From an uncultured Ruminococcus sp. (GTDB lineage Bacteria; Bacillota; Clostridia; Oscillospirales; Ruminococcaceae): a stretch of 64,000 bases of DNA. The stretch covers positions 56,552-120,551 of the forward strand of contig CAKSJP010000003.1 of the NCBI GenBank assembly GCA_934463425.1, given 5' to 3'. Each line of letters starts with the position of its first letter. The first letter of the stretch is position 1. This document shows positions 23,965 through 32,400 of this stretch, piece by piece. Made by a program: the position numbers and the translations under genes. The notes under the pieces were generated by a model, which made no database searches, was not told the origin of the DNA, and worked only from the letters and a program-made list of their open reading frames with translations.

Positions 23965-25652
23965 TGAAAGGTTTATTGAAATTTATTACCTGCGGCAGCG
24001 TAGACGACGGAAAGTCCACACTGATCGGACATATTCTCTATGATGCAAAGCTGCTGTACGCAGACCAGGAAAAGACACTGGAACTGGACAGCAAGGTGGG
24101 CAGCCGCAGCGGTGCCATTGACTACTCCCTGCTGCTGGATGGTCTGATGGCAGAGCGGGAACAGGGTATCACCATTGACGTAGCATATCGCTATTTCACT
24201 ACGGATAACCGCAGCTTTATCGTTGCAGATACACCGGGACACGAAGAGTATACCCGTAATATGGCAGTGGGCGCATCCTTCGCTGACCTGTCAGTCATCC
24301 TGGTGGATGCGTCCCAGGGCGTTCTGGTGCAGACCAGACGGCATGCGCGGATCTGCAAGCTCATGGGTATCCGCTACTTCGTCTTTGCGGTAAACAAGAT
24401 GGATCTGGTGGGCTACAGTGAGGAGCGGTTCCGGGAGATCGAAGCACAGATCGCAGAACTCCGTAAGGAGCTGGAACTGGAAAATGTATACATCATTCCG
24501 CTGTCTGCAACAGAGGGCGACAATGTGACCAAGAAGTCGGAGAACATTCCGTGGTATGACGGCGTGCCGCTTCTGGAATATCTGGAAAACGTGGACATTC
24601 ACTCGGACAGCCACGAAAAGGGCTTTTATATGCCGGTACAGCGGGTATGCCGTCCGGATCACACCTTCCGCGGATTCCAGGGACAGATCGAAGCAGGTAC
24701 AGTTCGCGTGGGCGATACCATTACCACACTGCCCAGCAATGAGACTGCTACCGTCAAGGGTATCCTCATGACAGATAAGTCCGTAGACGAGGCGTTTGAG
24801 GGTCAGCCGGTCACCATTTCGCTGGATAAGGAAGTTGACGTTTCCCGCGGCTGCGTTTTCGTCAAAGACGCAGATGTGGCAGTGTACAAGAAACTGACGG
24901 TTTCTCTGCTGTGGATGGATGATGAGCCGCTGAGCATCGGCAAGGACTATCTGGTGAAGCTGGGAACCAAGCTGATTCCCGGCATTCTGACCAAGGTGGA
25001 CTATGCCATTGATGTCAACACCGGTGCACACCAGAAAACAGAAACTCTGGAAAAGAACGGCATTGCTGTTTGCGATATCCTGCTGACAGAAGGTATTGTA
25101 GCCGATCTCTTCTCCAATCACAAGACACTGGGCGAACTGATCCTCATCGACCGTGTGACCAATATGACTTCTGCATGCGGCGTTGTGGATGCTGTCAGCG
25201 AGAAGGTCAGCAGCACTGCCGACCGCAACTCCTTCCAGTACGGCGACCTCAAGGCGAGAGGGGACATCTTTGAAGAATTCTACTACGATACCGAGAGTCT
25301 GAACGTGTTGAAGTACAATCCGGTGAGCCAGACCTATACGGTAGGGGACGAGATTCCCACCAGCGGCGACAGCTACCACTATCCGGACAGCTTCGACTGC
25401 ATCGTACTCCGTGACGGTGTGGCAGTGCGCATTCGTGACAAGAAGATCACGGCCATTCTGCCGGCAAGCGAGTACACCTATGACGGTGTGCCGGTCATCA
25501 ACGGACGCGGTTTTGAAGTGCTGGTACACTCCGCCGAGGAAGCAAAGGCATTTTTGAGCGAGTATGCTCAAACCGGCGGACAGAATCAGGCATTCTTCAG
25601 CAAGTGGATGCACTTTGATACTTATCGTAAGGTTGTATTTCCGCAGCAGTAA
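23964..25652 (+). CDS. cysN: sulfate adenylyltransferase GTPase subunit CysN with C-terminal extension
   Basis: A 562-residue EF-Tu-like GTPase driving APS synthesis. G1 is GSVDDGKST (11-19), G3 is DTPGHEEYT, and G4 is NKMD. After the beta-barrel domains, about 110 extra C-terminal residues follow (from about NSFQYGDLKARGD on). They lack the Walker A loop of an APS kinase, so this is not a CysNC fusion. With no cysC or cysH, APS is used directly by AprAB. The extension's function is unknown to me; related clostridial CysN proteins may share it. Confidence 0.93.
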   Translation: MKGLLKFITCGSVDDGKSTLIGHILYDAKLLYADQEKTLELDSKVGSRSGAIDYSLLLDGLMAEREQGITIDVAYRYFTTDNRSFIVADTPGHEEYTRNMAVGASFADLSVILVDASQGVLVQTRRHARICKLMGIRYFVFAVNKMDLVGYSEERFREIEAQIAELRKELELENVYIIPLSATEGDNVTKKSENIPWYDGVPLLEYLENVDIHSDSHEKGFYMPVQRVCRPDHTFRGFQGQIEAGTVRVGDTITTLPSNETATVKGILMTDKSVDEAFEGQPVTISLDKEVDVSRGCVFVKDADVAVYKKLTVSLLWMDDEPLSIGKDYLVKLGTKLIPGILTKVDYAIDVNTGAHQKTETLEKNGIAVCDILLTEGIVADLFSNHKTLGELILIDRVTNMTSACGVVDAVSEKVSSTADRNSFQYGDLKARGDIFEEFYYDTESLNVLKYNPVSQTYTVGDEIPTSGDSYHYPDSFDCIVLRDGVAVRIRDKKITAILPASEYTYDGVPVINGRGFEVLVHSAEEAKAFLSEYAQTGGQNQAFFSKWMHFDTYRKVVFPQQ

Positions 25653-25678
25653 TTGTTGTGGGATATGATAAAAAAGAG

Positions 25679-25719
25679 AAAAGGGCTGCCGAGGGGATTT
25701 CCTCACGGCAGCCCTTTTT
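25679..25719 (+). terminator. terminator of the sulfur reduction operon
   Basis: AAAAGGGCTGCCG (25679-25691) pairs with CGGCAGCCCTTTT (25706-25718). The stem continues with GAGG/CCTC after a bulged A. A T-run follows. Confidence 0.9.
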
Positions 25720-25814
25720 ACTCTGGTATGAGAACGTTCATCAAAACAATTCACTTCGGATTTCTTCCAATGTAGGAGAACATTTTCCCCACTTCTGAAA
25801 GCAACTATATTTAT

Positions 25815-26363
25815 TTAGCCCTGTTGATATTTTTCGATTCCATCAATGGAATAAACATAAAAGCCTGTTTTGGTGCATGGCAGATATTTGACCAGATAAA
25901 AATCGCCTTTTGCATATGGTGCCAAAGGTACAGAGATCATATCATCATACTGTGAACCTTCTTCTGCTGCAAGATAACGAATCTGATCGGTTTCCGGATC
26001 ATAGGAGAACTCCGGATGCTGTATGACAGGCGTTCCGCCACGTTTTGCATTTGAAGTGCTTGAACTGTAATCAGAAGTTGTTTCCACAACTGCATAGACA
26101 TAGTCGTTTTGAATCCAGTGAACGGTGTCGATCGCTGCCGGCAAGATAAAGAAAATGAGTGTGGCAAGGATAACAAGTCCCGTGAATATCTTTCCTGCCA
26201 GATTGACCTTTTCGGGATTATTTAAGATGTAATCGTTTTTTATCACTTTTTCAGGATCGATAAAAAAAGGCTGGAAACATTGGCGGATCAGCATGGCACA
26301 AACAATGATGGAAAGAACTGAAACTGCGTATAGTTTTGCGCAAAAACGTAAGATTTCAAACAT
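25815..26363 (-). CDS. membrane protein of unknown function
   Basis: A 182-residue protein with two hydrophobic segments, about residues 5-25 and 57-77, followed by a polar region of about 100 residues (from NDYVYAVVETTSDYSS on). The start at 26363 is preceded by AAGGAG. No motif is recognised. It stands alone on the minus strand, convergent with the sulfur operon, and could be a two-pass protein with an exposed C-terminal domain. Confidence 0.65.
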   Translation of the reverse strand: MFEILRFCAKLYAVSVLSIIVCAMLIRQCFQPFFIDPEKVIKNDYILNNPEKVNLAGKIFTGLVILATLIFFILPAAIDTVHWIQNDYVYAVVETTSDYSSSTSNAKRGGTPVIQHPEFSYDPETDQIRYLAAEEGSQYDDMISVPLAPYAKGDFYLVKYLPCTKTGFYVYSIDGIEKYQQG

Positions 26364-26445
26364 TTTTAAGCTCCTTGTTATAGGATTTGAGTTTCAGAGT
26401 ACATGCTCTGTTGTCCCTTAAAAAACTGGAATTGGAATTTACAGA

Positions 26446-26879
26446 TCAATCCCACACAATCTCCAAGCAATCGAAGTTTTTTGGAATTGATGGTACACAC
26501 GAATAAGCATTTAATTTCGTTTTGATTACTCCATCAGAGCACAGCCATTTACAATTCACAATTTTTTCTAATTTCGCAGGCAAAATGGTTGTGCAAATCA
26601 CGATTGTATCTCCTGCAAGAACTAATTCTTCTGTTCCATCATTTTCTACGATTTCTGTATCATCATGCAGTGCAACACGTATCCATGCTATGTTGGGCAA
26701 TAGCTCAATCTTTTGTAGCATATTCCATATTTCAGAAAGCGTCGGACGCCCAAATCCCCATTGATTCGGAGCAATGGAGTCCTCCGCTGTATTTCCATTG
26801 AAAAAATCATCGAGCGTTAATAATGGGAGGCGTTCTTCATTTTCTTCTAATATTTTTTAAATGTACTCAACGCTATCAT
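26446..26879 (-). pseudogene. frameshifted small gene of unknown function
   Basis: An ATG at 26879 with TAGGAGA upstream opens a frame MIALSTFKKY that stops after ten codons. One base back, the -1 frame continues from an A6 run (minus strand, near 26859) as ILEENEERLPLLTLDDFFNG and stays open to 26446. It includes a piece visible as a 91-residue ORF (MLQKIELLPNIAWIRVAL onward, 26721-26446). Joined, the product would be about 144 residues. The homopolymer could be a sequencing error, a decayed gene or a slippery site. No family is recognised. The bases between coaX and this ATG are also open and read VYQFEKGNK, faintly like an XRE helix-turn-helix. Confidence 0.6.
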
Positions 26880-26951
26880 AGTCACAGTTCTCCTATCAAA
26901 TCCCGACTTGTTTCCCTTTTCGAACTGATACACATTGTCTGCCGTTTCCTG

Positions 26952-27722
26952 TTACGCTTCCACATTCTTCTGATAGATCAGCTGCAAGCCTTTTAGCAGG
27001 AGCAGGTTGTCCAGTACGATCTTGTGCCGGCAGTGGGGAATGATAAACTCCGACAGCCCGCCGGTGGCGAGAAAGGTAGGTGTTTCGCCCAGTTCCTCCT
27101 CGATGCGATCCAGAAGCCCATCAATGCAGCCGGCTGCACCGTAGAGAATACCGCTTTTCATGCACTCTACTGTGTTGCTGCCGATACAGCGTTTCGGCGG
27201 ATCGAGGGAAATTTTCGGCAGCTGCGCCGTCTTTTCTGTCAGAGCATTCATGGAGATGCCCACGCCCGGAGCGATCATGCCGCCGATATGCCGCCGCTGT
27301 CCGTCGATAACGGAGAGGGTAGTAGCGGTTCCCATGTCGATGATGACAATGGGCGGCTGATATTCATGCAGCGCTGCCACGGCATCGGCAACGCGGTCGC
27401 TGCCTAGCTGTGCCGGATTGTCAATGGCGATCTGTAAGCCGGTTTTTACCCCCGGTCCCACCAGAACCACGTGGCAGTGTGCAATTTTTTCCACGGCTTT
27501 CCGAACCGCATGGTTAATGGAGGGCACTACGGAAGAAATGATGCAGCCCTCGATCTCTGTAGTCTGGATCTGATAGATCTCCAGGATGGTTTTAATGGAA
27601 ATGGCAAGCTCCAGAGATGTGGCGTTCTGGTTGGTAGAAACCCGTTCTACAAATAAAATCTGCTGCTCCTGAAAGCCGCCGATGACAACATTGGTGTTGC
27701 CGATGTCAATGGCAAGTACCAT
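26952..27722 (-). CDS. coaX: type III pantothenate kinase
   Basis: A 256-residue ASKHA-fold kinase for the first step of coenzyme A synthesis. It shows the phosphate-1 motif AIDIGNTN at the N-terminus, the pantothenate-contacting GSDRVADAVAA, and the DMGTATT phosphate loop. The start MVLAIDIGNTN at 27722 is preceded by AGGAGG; the frame is open upstream to 27818. coaE, the last step of the same pathway, is at 52.7 kb. Confidence 0.93.
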   Translation of the reverse strand: MVLAIDIGNTNVVIGGFQEQQILFVERVSTNQNATSLELAISIKTILEIYQIQTTEIEGCIISSVVPSINHAVRKAVEKIAHCHVVLVGPGVKTGLQIAIDNPAQLGSDRVADAVAALHEYQPPIVIIDMGTATTLSVIDGQRRHIGGMIAPGVGISMNALTEKTAQLPKISLDPPKRCIGSNTVECMKSGILYGAAGCIDGLLDRIEEELGETPTFLATGGLSEFIIPHCRHKIVLDNLLLLKGLQLIYQKNVEA

Positions 27723-27755
27723 GAAAAGACCTCCTATTTTGGATTCATATGATAT

Positions 27756-27784
27756 ATTATAGCACAAATGATGGGAATTTGCAA
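27756..27784 (-). promoter_or_regulatory. promoter of coaX
   Basis: On the minus strand: TTGCAA (27784-27779), 17-base spacer, perfect TATAAT (27761-27756). Confidence 0.8.
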
Positions 27785-27850
27785 CCGGTATGTTTGCTGT
27801 AATTCCTACCTTTGGCATGTCTTTCTATCGTATAATACACTTTTCAAGAG

Positions 27851-27898
27851 AAAGAAAAACAGGCTGCGTTTCCGTTTCGGGAAATGCAGCCTGTTTTG
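27851..27898 (-). terminator. terminator of the gltB-gltD operon
   Basis: AAAACAGGCTGC (27856-27867) pairs with GCAGCCTGTTTT (27886-27897). On the minus strand the stem is followed by TTTTTCTTT. Confidence 0.85.
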
Positions 27899-27934
27899 CA
27901 AAGGGTATATGAATAACTTGAAATTGTCAGAAAA

Positions 27935-29422
27935 TTAGTTTAAGTTGGTATAGCCCATGAGGTACTGATCCACTTCCTTGGCAGCCTCTCTGCCTTCACG
28001 GATCGCCCAGACTACCAGCGACTGTCCGCGGTGCATATCGCCTGCGGTGAACACTTTTTCCACGCTGGTGCTGTAATGACCGATCTTGGTGGAGACGTTG
28101 GTTCTGGGTGTCATTTCCACGCCGAATGCGTCGGTGACATATGCCTGTGCACCCAGGAAGCCTGCGGCAATCAGTACCAGATCTGCGTCCAGGATTTGTT
28201 CGCTGCCCGGGATCTCTTCCATCCGCATTCTGCCGGTCTTGGGATCGTGTACCGACTGGAGCTTGATGGTTTCTACTGCGCGGACATGGTTCTTGTCGTC
28301 CTTGATGAAGCGCTTTACCGTTGTCTGATAGATGCGTGGATCGTGTCCGAATACAGCGATTGCTTCTTCCTGACCATAGTCGGTCTTGCAGACACGGGGC
28401 CATTCCGGCCACGGATTGCTTTCTGCACGGGTATCCGGCAGCTTCGGCATCATTTCCAGCTGTACCACGGATTTGCAGCCGTGACGGATGGCAGTACCTA
28501 CGCAGTCATTACCGGTGTCGCCGCCGCCGATGACAATGACATTTTTATACTTTGCGCTGATGTAGTAACCGTCGGACAGATTAGAACTGATCAGGCTCTT
28601 TGTAGTGGCTTTCAGGAAGTCCACAGCATAGTAGATGCCGTCCGCGTCCCGTCCCTCGGCGTTAATGTTTCTCGGATTGGAAGAGCCGCACGCCAGAACC
28701 ACTGCATCGTATTCCTTCAGCAGCTGTTCTGCGGTGATATCCTTGCCGACATCCACGCCGGTGCGGAACTCTACGCCCTCTTCCAGCATCATATCCACGC
28801 GGCGCTGTACCACTGTTTTTTCCAGTTTCATGTTGGGAATGCCGTACATCAGCAGACCGCCTACCCGATCCTCCCGTTCAAATACGGTGACATGATGACC
28901 GCGCTTGTTCAGCTGCAGTGCTGTTGCCAGACCGGACGGGCCGGAGCCAACAATTGCGACACGCTTTCCCGTGCGGACCTTCGGCGGATTTGCTTTGATG
29001 TGACCGCTGGCAAATGCCTTTTCAATGATAGCGTATTCATTTTCCTTGACGGTGACCGGGTCGCCGTTCAGTCCGCAGGTGCATGCTTTTTCGCACAGTG
29101 CCGGGCAGACACGGGAGGTGAACTCCGGGAAGCAGTTGGTCAGCAGCAGACGATCTGCCGCTTCGTCCCAGAATCCATTATATACCATGTCGTTCCACTC
29201 CGGGCAGAGATTGTTCAGCGGACATCCGGAGACCATGCCAAAGATCGGCTTTCCTGCCTGGCAGAACGGTACACCGCAGTCCATGCAGCGTGCGCCCTGC
29301 TGGCGGCGTTCTTCATCCGAAAGCGGCGTGTGAAATTCACGATAAGTCTTGATCCGTTCCAGCGGCTCCTGTCCAGCATTTTCGACTCTCTCATATTCGA
29401 GAAATCCAGTTGATTTTCCCAT
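27935..29422 (-). CDS. gltD: glutamate synthase small subunit
   Basis: A 495-residue FAD/NADPH oxidoreductase that feeds electrons to GltB for converting glutamine and 2-oxoglutarate into glutamate. It has N-terminal Fe-S cysteines (RCMDCGVPFC and GCPLNNLCPEW, then CPALCEKACTCG), an FAD loop VAIVGSGPSGLATA and an NAD(P)H loop VIGGGDTGNDCVG. It lies 14 bases after gltB and ends at a strong terminator. Confidence 0.95.
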   Translation of the reverse strand: MGKSTGFLEYERVENAGQEPLERIKTYREFHTPLSDEERRQQGARCMDCGVPFCQAGKPIFGMVSGCPLNNLCPEWNDMVYNGFWDEAADRLLLTNCFPEFTSRVCPALCEKACTCGLNGDPVTVKENEYAIIEKAFASGHIKANPPKVRTGKRVAIVGSGPSGLATALQLNKRGHHVTVFEREDRVGGLLMYGIPNMKLEKTVVQRRVDMMLEEGVEFRTGVDVGKDITAEQLLKEYDAVVLACGSSNPRNINAEGRDADGIYYAVDFLKATTKSLISSNLSDGYYISAKYKNVIVIGGGDTGNDCVGTAIRHGCKSVVQLEMMPKLPDTRAESNPWPEWPRVCKTDYGQEEAIAVFGHDPRIYQTTVKRFIKDDKNHVRAVETIKLQSVHDPKTGRMRMEEIPGSEQILDADLVLIAAGFLGAQAYVTDAFGVEMTPRTNVSTKIGHYSTSVEKVFTAGDMHRGQSLVVWAIREGREAAKEVDQYLMGYTNLN

Positions 29423-29436
29423 GATAGCCCCTCCTG

Positions 29437-32400
29437 TTAATTTCTCGTGTTGGCATAAAATGCCTCGATCTGTGCTTCTTCCCGGCTCATGCCTTCTGCC
29501 TCAAATTCCGCGATGCTCTCCAGCATCTTTGCATAATCATGGGGCACGATCTTTTTAAAGTGCGGCAGACAGGTGTCAAAGTTCTTGAGGATCTTCTTGC
29601 CCAGCTTGGAATCTGTCCATGCCACATGCTCTTCGATCAGACCCTTCAGCTGTGCTACGTCTTCCGGCTTGGTGACTGCACCGAAACCTACCAGAGACTT
29701 GTTCAGCTTGGTGTAAAGGTCGTTTTCTCTGTCCAAAACATATGCGATACCGCCGCTCATACCTGCGGCAAAGTTCTTGCCCACTTCGCCCAGGATCACG
29801 GTGCATCCGCCGGTCATGTATTCGCAGCCGTGTTCACCGACACCCTCAACCACAACCGATGCACCAGAGTTCCGGACGCAGAAACGCTCGCCTGCGACAC
29901 CGTTAATGAATGCCTTGCCGCTGGTTGCGCCGAACAATGCGACGTTGCCGATGATGATATTTTCATCTTCCTTGAACTTCGAGCCCTTCGGCGGGAACAC
30001 AGCCAGCTTACCGCCGGACAAGCCCTTGCCGAAATAGTCGTTGCTGTCGCCCTCCAGCGCCAGTGTCAGACCCTTCGGGATAAATGCGCCGAAGCTCTGA
30101 CCGCCTGCACCGTTGCAATGTACCACGAAGGTATCATCGTCCAGGGTGTTGTAATATTTCCGAGTGATCTCTGCACCAAACAGTGTCCCCAGGGAACGGT
30201 TCAGGTTGCTGACATTGATGCGGATCTCCTTTTTCTGCTTCTTCGCCAGAGCCTCTTTCATCTCCGGAATGATGACGGTCTCATCAATGGTCTTATCCAG
30301 TTTGAAGTCGTAAACATCTTCTGGCACGAAGTGCATCTTGATGTGGCTGTCCTCTTTGGCATAGGGGTTTGCGAGAATGTTGGACATATCGATCTTGCTC
30401 TCGTGTGTGCCTGCCGGATACTGCTTCTGTACCAGCAAATCAGAGCGGCCGACCAGTTCATCTACGGTGTGGATGCCCAGCTTTGCCATGTATTCCCGCA
30501 TTTCCTGTGCCATAAAGCGCATGAAGTTGATGACATATTCCGGCTTGCCGCGGAAGCGCTTGCGCAGTTCCGGATTCTGGGTGGCTACGCCCACCGGACA
30601 GGTATCCAGATTGCAGACACGCATCATGACACAGCCCATGGTTACCAGCGGTGCTGTGGCAAAGCCGTATTCCTCTGCGCCCAGCATTGCAGCAATGACC
30701 ACGTCTCTGCCGCTCATCATCTTGCCGTCTGCTTCGATGACAACCTTAGAACGCAGATTGTTCTGGATCAGTGTCTGGTGGGTTTCTGCCAGACCCAGTT
30801 CCCATGGCAGACCTGCATTGTGGATGGAACTGCCTGGGGCAGCACCAGTACCGCCGTCATAGCCGGAGATCAGGATAACGCCTGCGCCAGCCTTTGCAAC
30901 GCCGGCTGCAATGGTGCCGACGCCTGCCTCAGAAACCAGCTTTACAGAAATACGCGCTTTTTTATTGGCATTTTTCAGGTCATAGATCAGCTGCGCCAGA
31001 TCCTCAATGGAATAGATATCGTGGTGCGGCGGCGGAGAGATCAGTGCCACGCCGGGTGTGGAGTGTCTGGTTTTGGCGATCCACGGGTATACCTTCTTTG
31101 CCGGCAGATGTCCGCCCTCGCCGGGCTTTGCGCCCTGTGCCATCTTGATCTGGATCTCCTTTGCAGAAGTCAGATACTTGGAGGTGACACCGAAACGTCC
31201 GGATGCGACCTGCTTGATGGCAGAGCACTTATCCACGGCGCTGCCTGCAGTGACGATGCGTTCCAGATCTTCGCCGCCCTCACCGCTGTTGGACTTGCCG
31301 CCGATGCGGTTCATGGCGATTGCCATGCATTCGTGGGCTTCCTGAGAGATAGAACCGTAGGACATTGCACCGGTCTTGAAGCGGCGCATAATGGACTCAA
31401 CGCTTTCGACCTCTTCCATGGGGATGCCGCCGTCCTCCGCAAATTTGAAATCCAGTGTGCTGCGGAGAGTGATGTGCCGGTCTTCGGCGTTGACACAGGC
31501 GGTATACTGCTTGAACAGGTTGTAATCGTCCCGCCAGGTTGCCTGTTGGAGCAGGTGAATGGTCTCCGGATTGTACAGGTGTTCTTCCTGGTTGCTCCGT
31601 TCCTTGTGCCAGCCCACGCTGCGCAGGCCTTCGTCCATGCCAAGCTCGTTGGGATCGAACGCGCTTTCGTGCATGTTCATGCTGCGCTTTGCAATATCAT
31701 CCAGATCAATACCGCCTACACGGCTGACTGTATCCGGGAAGTATTCGTTCATGACACTTTCGCTGATGCCCAGCGCTTCAAAGATCTTAGAGCCCTGATA
31801 GGACTGGATGGTGGAGATACCCATTTTTGATGCGATCTTGACGATGCCGGAAACCAGTGCGTCAATATACGCCTTGCTCGCCTGAGAATAATCCTTATCC
31901 ACCAGACCGCGGTTGATCATATCATACAGGGAATCCAGTGCCAGATACGGATTGACTGCGCTTGCGCCAAAGCCAAGCAGGGTTGCAAAGTGATGTACTT
32001 CGCAAGGCTCTGCAGTTTCGATGATGAGAGAGATGGCAGTATTCTTTCTGGTGCGTACCAGATAAGTTTCCAGAGCCGCTACTGCCAGCAGAGACGGGAT
32101 CGCCAGATGTTCCTGATCCACGCCGCGGTCGGTCAGAATCAGGATCGTTGCACCCTTGGCATGTGCCTCTTCTGCCTGGTGATACAGATTTTCGATGGCA
32201 TCATGCAGCGAGACATCTTTGGTGTACAGCATGGAAATATCTGCAGTTTGCAGACCGTCGATGTTCATGCCGCGGATTTTCATCAGATCCAGGTTGGTCA
32301 GAATCGGATTATTGACTTTCAGTACGCGGCAGTTCCGTTCATCCTCTTCCAGGATGTTGCCGGATACGCCCAGATAAACGGTGGTATCTGTGATGACTGA

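Noticed and set aside
29539-31830. 763-codon open frame on the plus strand opposite gltB
   Set aside because: It mirrors the codon pattern of gltB, has no ribosome site, and its translation is low-complexity-like with no domain. Same for 28031-29413 opposite gltD and 32560-34047.
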